Below are positions 43,528 through 54,417 of a stretch of 64,000 bases of DNA, piece after piece. The translations under genes were made by a program, and so were the position numbers. The stretch is taken from contig CALVTL010000001.1 in assembly GCA_944362555.1 (NCBI GenBank), positions 1 through 64,000 of the forward strand, written 5' to 3'. A model generated the notes under the pieces. It did no database searches, was not told the DNA's origin, and saw only the letters and a program-made list of their open reading frames with translations. How positions within the stretch are numbered: position 1 is the stretch's first letter; each line of letters begins with the position of its first letter. Origin of the DNA: an uncultured Clostridia bacterium. Its GTDB lineage: Bacteria > Bacillota > Clostridia > Christensenellales > Borkfalkiaceae.

Positions 43528-44247
43528 ATGCAAACGGAAAAGACAGTTCAGCTCTATGAGGGCAAGGCAAAGAAGGTGTACGCGACGACGGACGAAAATC
43601 TTTGCATCGTCTCGTACAAAGACGACGCGACCGCGTTCAACGGGCTCAAAAAGGGCACCATCGCGGGCAAGGGCGTCGTCAACAACCGCATGACCAATCT
43701 TTTGATGCAGCTTCTCGAAAAGGCGGGCGTTCCCACCCACTTCGTGGAGGAGCTCTCCGAGCGGGACACCCTCGTCAAGAAGGTGAAGATCGTCCCCCTC
43801 GAAGTCATCATCCGCAACGTCTCGGCGGGCTCGTTTGCCAAGCGCTACGGCGTGGAGGAGGGCATCGTCTTTGACGAACCCACCATCGAGTTCTCCTATA
43901 AAAACGACGACCTGGGCGATCCGCTCATCAACTCCTATCACGCGCTCGCCTTAAAGCTCGCGACCAAAGAGGAGATCGAGACCATCAAAAAATACGCCTT
44001 CAAGGTGAACGAGGTACTCAAAGCCTACTTCCTGCACCTCGGCGTCAAGCTCATCGACTTCAAGCTCGAGTTCGGCCGCCTTGCGGACGGCACCATCGTC
44101 CTCGCGGACGAAATTTCCCCCGACACCTGCCGCTTCTGGGACGCAAAGACCAACGAGAAGCTGGACAAAGACCGCTTCCGCCGCGACATGGGCGGCGTTG
44201 AGGACGCCTACGCCGAGATCTTCAAGCGCGTCACCAAGGGGGAGTAA
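43528..44247 (+). CDS. purC: SAICAR synthetase
   Basis: PurC joins aspartate to CAIR using ATP. The 239-residue product has [13 protein letters not shown] at the start, the [17 protein letters not shown] motif near residue 92, and the C-terminal [16 protein letters not shown] signature. It lies 41 nt after purE and 5 nt before purF. Confidence 0.96.
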   Translation: MQTEKTVQLYEGKAKKVYATTDENLCIVSYKDDATAFNGLKKGTIAGKGVVNNRMTNLLMQLLEKAGVPTHFVEELSERDTLVKKVKIVPLEVIIRNVSAGSFAKRYGVEEGIVFDEPTIEFSYKNDDLGDPLINSYHALALKLATKEEIETIKKYAFKVNEVLKAYFLHLGVKLIDFKLEFGRLADGTIVLADEISPDTCRFWDAKTNEKLDKDRFRRDMGGVEDAYAEIFKRVTKGE

Positions 44248-44252
44248 CGTCT

Positions 44253-45710
44253 ATGCACGAGATCCATGAGGAGTGCGGCGTGTTCGGCATCTTCGCGCCC
44301 GAAACGCAGAACGTTGCCTCTACCGCATACTATGCCCTGTTCGCCCTGCAGCACAGGGGACAGGAGTCGGCGGGCATCGTCGTCAACAACGACGGCGTGT
44401 TCAACGCCTATAAGGACGTCGGGCTCGTCAACGACATCTTCACCCCCGACGTCATGAAAAAGCTCGGCGAGGGTAACATGGCGATCGGGCACGTCCGCTA
44501 CGGCACCACGGGTACGAGCGGCAGGGAGAACGCGCAGCCCATCGTCGTCAAGCACCTCAAAGGCAACATGGCGCTCGCGCACAACGGCAACCTCATCAAC
44601 GCCACCGAACTGCGCGAGGAGCTCGAGGGCGAGGGCTGCATCTTCCACACCACGTCGGACACCGAGGTCATCGCCTACGTCATCACGCGCGAGCGCGTCA
44701 GGTCGCGCTCCATCGAGGAGGCGGTGCTCGCCGCGATGGACAAGCTCAAGGGCGCCTATTCGCTCGTCGTCATGTCGCCCTCCAAGCTCATCGCCGCGCG
44801 CGATCCGCTGGGCTTCCGCCCCCTGTGTCTGGGCAAGCGGGACGACGGGAGCTATCTTGTCGCCTCCGAGTCGTGCGCCATCAACGCCGTGAGCGGGCAC
44901 AAGGTGCGCGAGGTGGAGCCGGGCGAGATGGTCGTCATCACCAAGGACGGCATCAAGACGGATACGTCGCACTGCGGCGGAAAGAAGGCGTTCTGCGTCT
45001 TTGAATACTTCTACACCGCCCGTCCCGATTCGGAGATCGACGGCTGCTATGTGCACGACGCGCGGATGCGCGCGGGCGCCTTCCTTGCGGAGAAGTATAA
45101 GATCGACGCCGACATCGTCATCGGCGTGCCCGATTCGGGGCTGGACGCGGCGCTCGGCTATGCGCAGGCGTCGGGCATTCCCTACGGCATCGGGTTCATC
45201 AAAAACAAGTATATCGGCAGAACGTTCATCGCGCCCGACCAGAAGGTGCGCGAGGACAAGGTGAAGATAAAGCTCAACGTCATCGCCTCGGCGGTGAACG
45301 GCAAGCGCGTCATCCTCGTGGACGACTCCATCGTCCGCGGCACCACCAGCCGTCCCATCGTGCGGCAGCTCCGCGAGGCGGGGGCGAAGGAGGTGCACTT
45401 CCTCTCCTCCGCGCCCAAGTTCCTCAATCCCTGCTACTACGGCACGGACATCGACTCGTGCGAGAACCTCATCGCCTGCCATCATTCGACGGAGGAGATC
45501 GCCAAGATCATCGGCGCCGATTCCGTTGGATATCTCGACATCGAGCACGCAAGGCTGTTGGCGGGCGGCGACGGCTCGGGATTCTGCTGCGCCTGCTTCG
45601 ACGGCGTCTATCCCACCGAGATCCCCGCGTCTGCCGACAAGGCGCGGTTCGAGCAGCGCCCCATCTCCGACAGACCCATCAGCGAAAACCCCAAGTTCCG
45701 CAAAAATTAA
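44253..45710 (+). CDS. purF: Amidophosphoribosyltransferase
   Basis: PurF commits PRPP to purine synthesis by transferring the glutamine amide. The 485-residue protein begins MHEIHEECGVFGIF; the N-terminal nucleophile would be Cys8 after removal of a seven-residue propeptide, as in Bacillus-type enzymes. The PRPP loop is VILVDDSIVRGTTSRPIV. Four cysteines matching the Bacillus 4Fe-4S ligands are present (KAFCVFEYFY, LNPCYYGTD and GFCCACFDG), so an oxygen-sensitive Fe-S cluster is likely. Confidence 0.96.
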   Translation: MHEIHEECGVFGIFAPETQNVASTAYYALFALQHRGQESAGIVVNNDGVFNAYKDVGLVNDIFTPDVMKKLGEGNMAIGHVRYGTTGTSGRENAQPIVVKHLKGNMALAHNGNLINATELREELEGEGCIFHTTSDTEVIAYVITRERVRSRSIEEAVLAAMDKLKGAYSLVVMSPSKLIAARDPLGFRPLCLGKRDDGSYLVASESCAINAVSGHKVREVEPGEMVVITKDGIKTDTSHCGGKKAFCVFEYFYTARPDSEIDGCYVHDARMRAGAFLAEKYKIDADIVIGVPDSGLDAALGYAQASGIPYGIGFIKNKYIGRTFIAPDQKVREDKVKIKLNVIASAVNGKRVILVDDSIVRGTTSRPIVRQLREAGAKEVHFLSSAPKFLNPCYYGTDIDSCENLIACHHSTEEIAKIIGADSVGYLDIEHARLLAGGDGSGFCCACFDGVYPTEIPASADKARFEQRPISDRPISENPKFRKN

Positions 45711-45719
45711 GGAGAACGC

Positions 45720-46754
45720 ATGGATAAGAGTTATTCGGACAGCTACAAGGCGGCGGGCGTCGACATCACCGCAGGCTACAAGGCGGTGGAGCTCATGAAG
45801 AAGCACGTTGCCCGTACCATGCCCGAGGGCAAGGCGGACATCGGCGGCTTCGGCGGGCTGTTCCCCCTGGACATGGGCGGCATCAAGGAGCCCGTGCTCG
45901 TCTCGGGAACGGACGGCGTGGGGACGAAGATAAAGCTCGCCTTCCTCATGGACAGGCACGACACGGTGGGCATCGACTGCGTCGCCATGTGCGTCAACGA
46001 CATCGTATGCTGCGGTGCAAAACCGCTCTTCTTCCTCGACTACATCGCCTGCGGGAGGAACTTCCCCGAGAAGATCGCCTCCATCGTGGGGGGCGTGGCG
46101 GAGGGCTGCGTGCGCGCGGGCTGCGCGCTCATCGGCGGCGAGACCGCCGAGCACCCCGGGCTCATGCCCGAGGAGGAGTACGACCTCGCGGGATTTGCCG
46201 TGGGCGTCGTGGACAGGAGCAAGGTGCTCGACAACAAGTCGATGAAGGCGGGGGACGTCATGCTCGCGCTCCCTTCCTCGGGCGTGCATTCCAACGGCTT
46301 CTCGCTCGTGCGCAAGGTGTTCGGCATCGGAAACTGCGACCTCACTTCGCCCGTGGCGGCGCTGGGTGGAAAGTCCCTCGGCGAGACGCTCTTAACGCCC
46401 ACCAAAATTTATGTAAAGCCCGTCCTGGCGCTCCTCAAAGAGGTGAACGTCAAGGGCATTTCGCACATCACGGGCGGGGGCTTTTATGAGAATATGCCCC
46501 GTTCCATCCCCGAAGGGCTGGGCGTGCGCATCCGAAGAAGCGACGTGCGCGTCCTTCCCGTCTTCGACCTCATCCAGAAGACGGGGAACATCTCCGAGCA
46601 CGATATGTTCAACACCTTCAACATGGGCGTTGGCATGAGCATCGTCGTCGCCAGGGAGGACGCCGCGCGCGCCATGGAAGTGCTCAAGGCGAACGGCGAG
46701 GACGCCTACGTCCTCGGCGAGATCGTCAAAGGCGACGGGGTGGAGCTCGTATGA
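45720..46754 (+). CDS. purM: Phosphoribosylformylglycinamidine cyclo-ligase
   Basis: PurM closes the imidazole ring to form AIR. The 344 residues include the early VSGTDGVGTKIKLAF motif, MCVNDIVCCGAKPLFFLDY and GGETAEHPGLMPEEEYDLAG, diagnostic of PurM. The stop overlaps the purN start by ATGA. Confidence 0.96.
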   Translation: MDKSYSDSYKAAGVDITAGYKAVELMKKHVARTMPEGKADIGGFGGLFPLDMGGIKEPVLVSGTDGVGTKIKLAFLMDRHDTVGIDCVAMCVNDIVCCGAKPLFFLDYIACGRNFPEKIASIVGGVAEGCVRAGCALIGGETAEHPGLMPEEEYDLAGFAVGVVDRSKVLDNKSMKAGDVMLALPSSGVHSNGFSLVRKVFGIGNCDLTSPVAALGGKSLGETLLTPTKIYVKPVLALLKEVNVKGISHITGGGFYENMPRSIPEGLGVRIRRSDVRVLPVFDLIQKTGNISEHDMFNTFNMGVGMSIVVAREDAARAMEVLKANGEDAYVLGEIVKGDGVELV

Positions 46755-47356
46755 ACCGCGTCCGCGTCGCCGTCCTCTGTTCGGGCGGCGGCACCAATTT
46801 ACAGGCGATCCTCGACAGTGCCGCTGCGGGCGCCGTCCCCTCGGGGGAGATCGCCCTCGTCGTCTCGGACAGCGCGCAGGCGTTTGCGCTCGAACGGGCG
46901 AAAAGGGCGGGCGTTGCAACTTGCGTCGTCGATAAAAAGCAATACCCCGACCGCCGCGAGCGCGAACAGCGCATCCTTGCGGCGCTTGAGGAGGCGGGCA
47001 TCGGGCTCGTCGTCCTCGCGGGGTTCATGACCATTTTGAGCGAGGCGTTCACCAAAAAGTACGAGATGCGCATGATCAACGTGCATCCCTCCCTCATCCC
47101 CAGCTTCTGCGGCCCCGGCTTTTACGGGCTGAAGGTGCACGAAGCGGCGCTCGCGCGCGGGGTGAAGGTGACGGGCGCCACGGTGCATTTCGTCAACGAG
47201 GTGTGCGACGGCGGACCCATCATCGCGCAGAAGGCGGTGGAGGTGCAGGAGGGCGACACGCCCGAAGTGCTGCAAAAGCGCGTCATGCGCGAGGCGGAGT
47301 GGATCATCCTCCCCCGCGCGGTGGAGACGGTCTGCAAACAACTTTTAAAGGATTGA
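46751..47356 (+). CDS. purN: Phosphoribosylglycinamide formyltransferase PurN
   Basis: PurN transfers a formyl group from 10-formyl-THF to GAR. The 201-residue enzyme has VAVLCSGGGTNLQAILDSAA at the N-terminus, the folate/catalytic segment INVHPSLIPSFCGPGFYG, and GATVHFVNEVCDGGPIIAQK with the catalytic Asp. It is coupled to purM by ATGA and sits 10 nt before purO. Confidence 0.96.
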   Translation: MNRVRVAVLCSGGGTNLQAILDSAAAGAVPSGEIALVVSDSAQAFALERAKRAGVATCVVDKKQYPDRREREQRILAALEEAGIGLVVLAGFMTILSEAFTKKYEMRMINVHPSLIPSFCGPGFYGLKVHEAALARGVKVTGATVHFVNEVCDGGPIIAQKAVEVQEGDTPEVLQKRVMREAEWIILPRAVETVCKQLLKD

Positions 47357-47366
47357 GGAGGAAGTT

Positions 47367-48086
47367 ATGGGATATTTGAGAAAGAGCATGAAGCGCGTCC
47401 TTGCGGGCAATTCCTATCCGGGGCGCGGCATCGTCATCGGCAAGAGTTCGGACGGCAGAAAGGCGATGTTCGCCTACTTCATCATGGGCAGGAGCGAAAA
47501 TTCGCGCAACCGCATCTTCAAGGAGGAGGGGGACGCTGTCACCATCTATCCCTTCGACGAGAGCAAGGTGGCGGACCCGTCGCTCATCATCTATTCCCCC
47601 GTCAAGCGGGTGGAGAACGACATCATCGTCACCAACGGCGATCAGACGGACACCATCGAGGAGTACCTCAAAATGGGCAAGTGCTTCCGCTGCGCGCTCA
47701 ACACGCGCACCTTCGAGCCGGACGCGCCCAACTACACCCCCCGCATCAGCGGCATCATCCATCTGAAAAAGGACGGGTTCACCTATGAGATGTCCATCTT
47801 GAAGAGCGCGGACGGCAAGGGCGAAAAGTGCAACCGCTTCACGTTCGACTACGAGCCCGTCAACGGAACGGGGCACTTCCTGCATACCTACGAGAAGGAC
47901 GGCAGCCCCCTGCCCACCTTCACGGGCGAGCCGGAGCGCGTCGCCATTCCCAACGACGTCAACGCCTTTGCGCAGGAGATCTGGGACAATCTCGATCCCG
48001 ACAACAAAATTTCTCTCTACTGCCGCGCCGTCACGCTGCGCACCTGGCAGGAAGAGAGCGTGCTCATCAACAAATTTACCAAATAA
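47367..48086 (+). CDS. purO: PurO-type IMP cyclohydrolase
   Basis: A 239-residue protein of the IMP_cyclohyd (PurO-like) family, first characterised in archaea, which performs the final FAICAR-to-IMP ring closure. The N-terminus RVLAGNSYPGRGIVIGKSSD and the following AYFIMGRSENSRNR (a PurO signature) and the NDVNAFAQEIWDNLD segment support this. Its placement between purN and a PurH lacking the cyclohydrolase domain matches the expected complementation. SD: GGAGGAAGTT. Confidence 0.85.
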   Translation: MGYLRKSMKRVLAGNSYPGRGIVIGKSSDGRKAMFAYFIMGRSENSRNRIFKEEGDAVTIYPFDESKVADPSLIIYSPVKRVENDIIVTNGDQTDTIEEYLKMGKCFRCALNTRTFEPDAPNYTPRISGIIHLKKDGFTYEMSILKSADGKGEKCNRFTFDYEPVNGTGHFLHTYEKDGSPLPTFTGEPERVAIPNDVNAFAQEIWDNLDPDNKISLYCRAVTLRTWQEESVLINKFTK

Positions 48087-48134
48087 AAACGCGCCCCCAA
48101 AGGGCGGTCCTGCCGGACAGGCCGAGGTGATTTT

Positions 48135-49319
48135 ATGAACGAATTTCAGTTAAAGTACGGTTGCAATCCCAATCAGAAGCCCGCGCGCATCTTTATGGCG
48201 GACGGCGGCGAACTTCCCGTGGAGATCCTGAACGGCAGACCGGGGTACATCAACTTTCTGGACGCCTTCAACTCCTGGCAGCTCGTCAAAGAGGTGAAGG
48301 AGGCGACGGGGCAGTGCGCGGCGACCAGCTTCAAGCACGTCTCGCCCACGTCGGCGGCGATCGGAAAGCCGCTCTCCGAGGCACTCAAAAAGGCGTGCTT
48401 TGTGGACGACATCGCGGGGTTGGACGATTCGCCCCTTGCGTGCGCCTATGCAAGGGCGCGCGGGACGGACAGAATGTCCTCCTTCGGCGACTGGATCGCC
48501 CTCTCCGACGAGTGCGACGAGGTGACCGCAAAGATCATCGCGCGCGAGGTGTCGGACGGCATCATTGCACCCGCCTATTCCCCCAAGGCGCTCGAAATTT
48601 TAAAGAGCAAGCGCAAGGGGGGGTATAACATCGTCAGGATCGACCCTTCCTACGTCCCCGCCGAGATCGAGCGCAAGCAGGTGTTCGGCATCACCTTTGA
48701 ACAGGGGCGCAACAACTTTAAGATCGACAGGGCGCTGCTTTCGAACATCGTCACCAAAAACAAGCAGCTCCCCGCGGACAAGGCGACCGACCTCATCATC
48801 TCGCTCATCACGTTGAAGTACACGCAGTCCAACTCCGTGTGCTTTGCGGCGGACGGGCAGGCGATCGGCGTGGGCGCGGGGCAGCAGTCGCGCATCCACT
48901 GCACCCGTCTCGCGGCGCAGAAGGCAGACCTCTGGCACCTGCGCCAGCACGAGAAGGTGCTCTCGCTGCAATTTGCCGAGGGCGTCGGCAGACCCGAAAA
49001 GAACAACATCATCGACCTGTATCTCTCCGACGACGCGGACGAAGTGCTCGCCGAAGGGGAATGGCAGAAGAATTTCGCCGTCCGTCCCCGGCCCTTCACG
49101 CGGGAGGAGAAGGCGGAATACCTTGCGGGCATCACGGGGGTCTCCCTCGGCTCGGACGCCTTCTTCCCGTTCTCCGACAACATCGAACGCGCCTTCAAGA
49201 GCGGCGTGAGCTATGTGGCGGAACCGGGCGGCTCGGTGCGGGACGACCTCGTCATCGAGGCGGCGGACGCGCACGGCATGGTGATGGCGTTCACGGGGAT
49301 GCGCCTGTTCCATCACTGA
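48135..49319 (+). CDS. purH: AICAR transformylase (PurH without cyclohydrolase domain)
   Basis: A 394-residue protein equivalent to only the AICAR transformylase part of bifunctional PurH (about 510-530 residues). It starts [17 protein letters not shown] and carries the catalytic Lys-His in [40 protein letters not shown] and the C-terminal [20 protein letters not shown]. The N-terminal MGS-like IMP cyclohydrolase domain is absent; the upstream PurO supplies that step. A perfect 12-bp hairpin lies in the 87-nt gap to purD. Confidence 0.92.
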   Translation: MNEFQLKYGCNPNQKPARIFMADGGELPVEILNGRPGYINFLDAFNSWQLVKEVKEATGQCAATSFKHVSPTSAAIGKPLSEALKKACFVDDIAGLDDSPLACAYARARGTDRMSSFGDWIALSDECDEVTAKIIAREVSDGIIAPAYSPKALEILKSKRKGGYNIVRIDPSYVPAEIERKQVFGITFEQGRNNFKIDRALLSNIVTKNKQLPADKATDLIISLITLKYTQSNSVCFAADGQAIGVGAGQQSRIHCTRLAAQKADLWHLRQHEKVLSLQFAEGVGRPEKNNIIDLYLSDDADEVLAEGEWQKNFAVRPRPFTREEKAEYLAGITGVSLGSDAFFPFSDNIERAFKSGVSYVAEPGGSVRDDLVIEAADAHGMVMAFTGMRLFHH

Positions 49320-49338
49320 TATTACTGAAAAGGAGCGA

Positions 49339-49369
49339 CGCGCAAACCTGAAAAAAGCAGGTTTGCGCG
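49339..49369 (+). promoter_or_regulatory. Hairpin between purH and purD
   Basis: CGCGCAAACCTG / CAGGTTTGCGCG, 12-bp perfect stem and 7-nt loop, without a T tail. It may be a processing or mRNA-stability element within the operon. Confidence 0.5.
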
Positions 49370-49406
49370 CAAGCATTTCATTCAACACATTTTTCGAGGC
49401 ACTGAT

Positions 49407-50681
49407 ATGGATATTCTGGTAGTGGGCGGCGGCGGCAGAGAGCACGCCGTCATCAAGGCGCTCAAAAAGAGCAGACGTGCGGGCAAAATTTATGCACTGC
49501 CCGGCAACGGCGGCATTGCAAAGGACGCCGAGTGCATCCCCGTCAAGGCGACGGACATTGCGGGCATCGTGCGCACCGCGCGCGAGAAGAAGGTGGATTT
49601 CGCCGTCGTCACGCCCGACGACCCCCTGTGCATGGGGTGCGTGGACGCGCTCGAAGAGGCGGGCGTGCCCTGCTTCGGCCCCACAAAGAACGCCGCCGTC
49701 ATCGAGGGGAGCAAGGTGTTCTCCAAGCAGCTCATGAAAAAGTACGGCATCCCCACGGCGGCGAGCGAGACCTTCTCCGACCCCGACGCGGCGATCGCCT
49801 ACTTAAAGACGGCGAGCTATCCCACCGTCATCAAGGCGGACGGGCTGGCGCTCGGCAAGGGCGCGGTCATCGTCAACACCTTTGACGAGGCGCAAAAGAC
49901 GGTCAGGGAGATGATGGTGGACAAGGTGTTCGGCGCGAGCGGCGAGCACATCCTCGTGGAGGAGTTTTTAACGGGGCCCGAGGTATCCGTGCTCTCCTTC
50001 ACGGATGGCAAGACGGTCGTCCCCATGGTCTCCTCCATGGACCACAAGCGCGCCAAAGACGGCGATGAGGGGCTCAACACGGGCGGGATGGGCACCGTCG
50101 CGCCCAACCCTTACTATACGAAGGAAGTCGCCGAGCTCTGCATGGAGAAAATTTTCCTGCCCACCGTGCGCGCGATGAACGCGGAGGGGCGCACCTTCAA
50201 GGGGTGCCTCTACTTCGGGCTCATGCTCACCAAGGACGGTCCCAAGGTCATCGAATATAACTGCCGTTTCGGCGATCCCGAGACGCAGGTCGTGCTGCCC
50301 CTTCTTATGAGCGATCTGCTGGAGATCATGCTCGCGGTGCGTGGCGGGACGCTCAACGCGGACATGGTGCGCTTCAAGCCCGGCGCGGCGTGCTGCGTGG
50401 TGCTCGCCTCCGAGGGGTATCCCAAGCATTACGAGACGGGCTTTCCCATCACCATGCCCGAGGCCGGCGCGAACGAGGACATCTTCGTTGCGGGCGCAAA
50501 GCTCGAGGACGGCGTGCTCAAAACGTCTGGCGGCAGGGTGCTGGGCGCCGTCGCCACGGCGGATACGCTCCAAGGGGCGGTCGCGCAGGCGTATGCGCTT
50601 GCGGAGAAAATTCACTTTGAAAATGCCTATATGCGCAGGGACATCGGACGGCGCGCGCTCATGGCATTGAAGGGGGAGTAA
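49407..50681 (+). CDS. purD: Phosphoribosylamine-glycine ligase
   Basis: PurD makes GAR from phosphoribosylamine, glycine and ATP. The 424-residue ATP-grasp enzyme opens MDILVVGGGGREHAVIKALK and carries the ATP-grasp motifs TVIKADGLALGKGAVIV and VEEFLTGPEVSVLSF, and GLNTGGMGTVAPNPYYT. Its stop shares one base with the purL start. Confidence 0.96.
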   Translation: MDILVVGGGGREHAVIKALKKSRRAGKIYALPGNGGIAKDAECIPVKATDIAGIVRTAREKKVDFAVVTPDDPLCMGCVDALEEAGVPCFGPTKNAAVIEGSKVFSKQLMKKYGIPTAASETFSDPDAAIAYLKTASYPTVIKADGLALGKGAVIVNTFDEAQKTVREMMVDKVFGASGEHILVEEFLTGPEVSVLSFTDGKTVVPMVSSMDHKRAKDGDEGLNTGGMGTVAPNPYYTKEVAELCMEKIFLPTVRAMNAEGRTFKGCLYFGLMLTKDGPKVIEYNCRFGDPETQVVLPLLMSDLLEIMLAVRGGTLNADMVRFKPGAACCVVLASEGYPKHYETGFPITMPEAGANEDIFVAGAKLEDGVLKTSGGRVLGAVATADTLQGAVAQAYALAEKIHFENAYMRRDIGRRALMALKGE

Positions 50682-53600
50682 TGGTCTACAGAGTCTATGT
50701 GGAGAAGAAGGAGGGCTTCGACAACGAGGCGCGCGCCCTTCTTTCGGACGTCAGAGAACTTCTCGGCATCGCGGGCGTGAGCCGCATCCGCATCCTCAAC
50801 CGCTACGACGCGGAGGACATCGACGGGGCGCTCTTTTCCGAGTGTGTGCACACCGTCTTTTCCGAGCCGCAGATGGACAGGGCGACGGAGGGCGCCGACC
50901 TTGCGGGCGCGCGCGTGTTTGCGGTGGAGTACCTTCCGGGGCAGTTCGACCAGCGCGCCGATTCCGCGGCGCAGTGCATCCAGCTCATCTCCATGAAGCC
51001 GCGCCCCGTCATCCGCACCGCCAAGGTGTACGCGGTGTACGGCGTGCTCTCCGAGGAGGAGCTGGAGGCGATCAAAAAGTACGTCATCAACCCCGTCGAG
51101 AGCCGCGAGGCATCCCTCGCCATTCCCGCCACGCTGAAAATTTCCCACCCCGTTCCCTCGGAAGTGGCGACGATCACGGGATTTTTGCAGCTCGACGCGG
51201 AGGGGCTCAAAGACTTTGTCGGAAAGTACGACCTCGCCATGGACGCCGACGACGTCGCGTTCTGCCAGGCGTATTTCCAAAAGGAGGGGCGCGATCCCAC
51301 CCTCACCGAGATAAGGATGATCGACACCTATTGGTCGGATCACTGCCGCCACACCACCTTCCTTACGACCATCGATTCCGTCACCTTCGAGGACGAGCTG
51401 CTGCAACGGGCGTATGACGACTACCTTGCGGCGCGCGCGGAGATCGGCAGGACCAAGCCCGTCAACCTCATGGACGTGGGCACCATCGCCGCAAAACTCT
51501 TGAAAAAGCGCGGGATGCTCGAAAAGCTCGACGAGTCGGAGGAGATCAACGCCTGCACCGTCAAGATCAAGGTGAACGTCGAAGGGGAGGAGCAGGATTG
51601 GCTGCTGCTCTTCAAGAACGAAACGCACAACCACCCCACGGAGATCGAGCCGTTCGGCGGCGCGGCGACGTGCATCGGCGGCGCCATCCGCGACCCGCTC
51701 TCGGGCAGGAGCTACGTCTATGCCGCCATGCGCGTCACGGGCGCGGGCGACCCGCTCGTTCCCGTCAAGGATACGCTCAAAGGAAAGCTCCCGCAGCGCA
51801 AGATCGTCACGACGGCGGCGGCGGGGTATTCCTCCTACGGTAACCAGATCGGGCTTGCCACAGGGCAGGTGGATGAACTCTATCACCCGGGCTATGTCGC
51901 CAAGCGGCTGGAGATCGGCGCCGTCATCGCGGCGACGCCCGCGGAGAACGTGCGCCGCGAGGTGCCCGCCGCGGGGGACAAGGTCATCCTTCTGGGCGGC
52001 AGAACGGGGCGGGACGGCTGCGGCGGCGCGACGGGTTCCTCCAAGTCGCACACCCTCGAATCGCTCACCCACTGCGGGGCGGAGGTACAGAAGGGCAACG
52101 CGCCCGAGGAGAGAAAGCTCCAGCGCCTCTTCCGCAACAAGGACGCCATGCTGCTCATCAAGCGCTGCAACGACTTCGGCGCGGGCGGCGTGTCCGTCGC
52201 CATCGGCGAACTTGCCGACGGGCTGGACATCGACCTCAACGCCGTGCCCAAAAAATACGACGGGCTGGATGGCACCGAGCTCGCCATCTCCGAATCGCAG
52301 GAGCGCATGGCGGTCGTCGTCGAGGCGGACAAGACGCAGGAGTTCATCGCCCTCGCCGAACAGGAGAATCTGGAGGCGACCGTCGTCGCCACCGTCACGC
52401 AGAGCCCCCGTCTCGTCATGCGCTGGAACGGCAAGGTCATCGTGGATATTTCGCGCGAGTTTTTAAATTCCAACGGCGCAGAAAAGCACGTCGCCGTCGC
52501 GCCCGCCAAGTGCGGCGAATGGCAGAGGACGGTGAAAGGCTCGTTCACGGAGAACTATTCCCGCCTCGCGGGCGACCTCAACGTCTGCTCCAAGCGCGGG
52601 CTCTCCGAGCGCTTCGACTCCACCATCGGCGCGGGAACGGTCGTCATGCCCTTCGGTGGGCGCTATCAGGTGACGCCGCCGCAGGCGATGGTGCACCTCA
52701 TCTCGGTGGAGCGCGGGCACACGGACACCGTCTCCTACATGGCGTGGGGCGGCAATCCCTATGTCATGGAAAAGAGCCCCTATCACGGGGCGTATCTCGC
52801 CGTCGTGGAGAGCGTCGCAAAGCTCGTCGCCTCGGGCGCGTCGGTGGAGGATACCTATCTCTCCTTCCAGGAATATTTCTTAAAGCCGGGGCATGACCCC
52901 GCCCGCTGGGGGCAGCCGCTCGCGGCGCTTCTGGGCGCGTTCGAGGCGCAAAAGGAGCTGGGCATCGCCGCCATCGGCGGCAAGGACTCCATGAGCGGCA
53001 CCTTCGAGCACATCGACGTCCCGCCCACCCTCGTCTCCTTTGCGGTGACGACGGGAAGGGCGGCGGAGGTCGTCACGCCCGAATTCAAGGCGGCGGGGCA
53101 CAAGGTGGTGCTGCTCGCCCCCGAGTACGACGCGTCGGGACTGCCCGTCACGTCCTCCTTGAAGAGCGTGTTCGCAAAGGTCAATTCGCTCATGCGTGCG
53201 GGCAGGGTGCTCTCCGCATGGACGCCCGGCTTCGGCGGCATTGCCGAGGGCGTCATGAAGATGTGTTTCGGCAACATGATCGGCTTTAAGTTTGCGGAGA
53301 ACGTCTCGTCCGAGGCGCTGTTCGGCTACAAGTACGGCGCGTTCATCCTCGAACTTGCCGACGATGTTCCCGTGGGCGTGCCGCTCGGGGAGACGTCCGC
53401 CGTGGGCGCCGTCTCGCTGGGCGCGGAGCGCCTCTTCCTCACCGACCTTCTGCGCATCTATGAGGACAAGCTCGAGCCCGTGTACGCCTGCAACATCGAA
53501 ACGCCCGCGCAGTCGGTGACCAACTTCACCTTCCGCACGCGCAGCGCGCTCACAAGCGAAGTGAAAGTCGCAAAACCGCGCGTGCTCATCCCCGTGTTCC

Positions 53601-54370
53601 CGGGCACCAACTGCGAATACGACACCGCCAAGGCGTTCGCGGACGCGGGCGCGCTGCCCGAGATCTTCGTCATCCGCAACCGCACGGCGGAGGAAGTCGC
53701 GCAGTCTGCCGAGGCGTTCGCGGAGAAGGCGGCTGCCGCGCAGATCGTCTTTATCCCGGGCGGATTTTCGGGCGGCGACGAGCCGGACGGCTCGGGCAAG
53801 TTCATCACGGCGTTCTTCCGCGGCGCGCGCGTCAGGGAGGAGATCACCCGCCTTCTCGAAGTGCGTCAGGGGCTGATGGGCGGCATCTGCAACGGATTCC
53901 AGGCGCTCATCAAGCTCGGGCTCGTGCCCTTCGGCAAGATCGTCGACACCGACGAGAACTGCCCGACGCTCACCTATAACAACATCGCGCGCCACCAGTC
54001 GCGCATCGTGCGCGTGCGCGTCGCGAGCGTGCAGTCGCCGTGGCTCTCCCTCGTGGAGGCGGGCGACGTGTTCTCCGTGCCCATCTCGCACGGGGAGGGC
54101 AAGTTCGTAGCCAGCCCCGCGCTCATCGAAAAGCTCGCGGAGAACGGGCAGATCATGACGCAGTACGTCGACCTCTCGGGCAACGCCACGATGGACGTGC
54201 ACTTCAATCCCAACGGCTCTGCCGCCGCCATCGAGGGCATCCTCTCGCCCGACGGCAGGGTGTTCGGCAAGATGGGGCACTCCGAGCGCAAGGGCGCGGG
54301 GCTGTACCGGAACGTGCCCGGCGAATACGACATGAAGCTCTTTGAGAGCGCGGTGAAGTACTATTGTTGA
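50681..54370 (+). CDS. purL: FGAM synthase, clostridial single-chain PurL
   Basis: PurL converts FGAR to FGAM using glutamine. The 1229-residue product is a fusion of the PurS-like N-terminus, the synthetase ([20 protein letters not shown] near residue 312; [18 protein letters not shown]) and a C-terminal class I glutaminase. The latter has nucleophile C1070 in [15 protein letters not shown] and His/Glu in [10 protein letters not shown] (H1137, E1139). It is the large clostridial form rather than the split PurS/PurL/PurQ of Bacillus. Confidence 0.96.
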   Translation: MVYRVYVEKKEGFDNEARALLSDVRELLGIAGVSRIRILNRYDAEDIDGALFSECVHTVFSEPQMDRATEGADLAGARVFAVEYLPGQFDQRADSAAQCIQLISMKPRPVIRTAKVYAVYGVLSEEELEAIKKYVINPVESREASLAIPATLKISHPVPSEVATITGFLQLDAEGLKDFVGKYDLAMDADDVAFCQAYFQKEGRDPTLTEIRMIDTYWSDHCRHTTFLTTIDSVTFEDELLQRAYDDYLAARAEIGRTKPVNLMDVGTIAAKLLKKRGMLEKLDESEEINACTVKIKVNVEGEEQDWLLLFKNETHNHPTEIEPFGGAATCIGGAIRDPLSGRSYVYAAMRVTGAGDPLVPVKDTLKGKLPQRKIVTTAAAGYSSYGNQIGLATGQVDELYHPGYVAKRLEIGAVIAATPAENVRREVPAAGDKVILLGGRTGRDGCGGATGSSKSHTLESLTHCGAEVQKGNAPEERKLQRLFRNKDAMLLIKRCNDFGAGGVSVAIGELADGLDIDLNAVPKKYDGLDGTELAISESQERMAVVVEADKTQEFIALAEQENLEATVVATVTQSPRLVMRWNGKVIVDISREFLNSNGAEKHVAVAPAKCGEWQRTVKGSFTENYSRLAGDLNVCSKRGLSERFDSTIGAGTVVMPFGGRYQVTPPQAMVHLISVERGHTDTVSYMAWGGNPYVMEKSPYHGAYLAVVESVAKLVASGASVEDTYLSFQEYFLKPGHDPARWGQPLAALLGAFEAQKELGIAAIGGKDSMSGTFEHIDVPPTLVSFAVTTGRAAEVVTPEFKAAGHKVVLLAPEYDASGLPVTSSLKSVFAKVNSLMRAGRVLSAWTPGFGGIAEGVMKMCFGNMIGFKFAENVSSEALFGYKYGAFILELADDVPVGVPLGETSAVGAVSLGAERLFLTDLLRIYEDKLEPVYACNIETPAQSVTNFTFRTRSALTSEVKVAKPRVLIPVFPGTNCEYDTAKAFADAGALPEIFVIRNRTAEEVAQSAEAFAEKAAAAQIVFIPGGFSGGDEPDGSGKFITAFFRGARVREEITRLLEVRQGLMGGICNGFQALIKLGLVPFGKIVDTDENCPTLTYNNIARHQSRIVRVRVASVQSPWLSLVEAGDVFSVPISHGEGKFVASPALIEKLAENGQIMTQYVDLSGNATMDVHFNPNGSAAAIEGILSPDGRVFGKMGHSERKGAGLYRNVPGEYDMKLFESAVKYYC

Positions 54371-54417
54371 CGGAGCCGCCCCTTTGGCGGCGGGAATATG
54401 ACAGGCGGAGAGAAGAA

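Noticed and set aside
44208..46289. 693-codon minus-strand frame opposite purF-purM
   Set aside because: Antisense of two unmistakable enzymes; His/Asp/Val-rich composition typical of high-G+C shadows.
54364..54417. TTG start extending fhs by 18 codons into purL
   Set aside because: The ATG at 54418 has a GGCGGAGAGAAGAA SD and gives the standard N-terminus and length.
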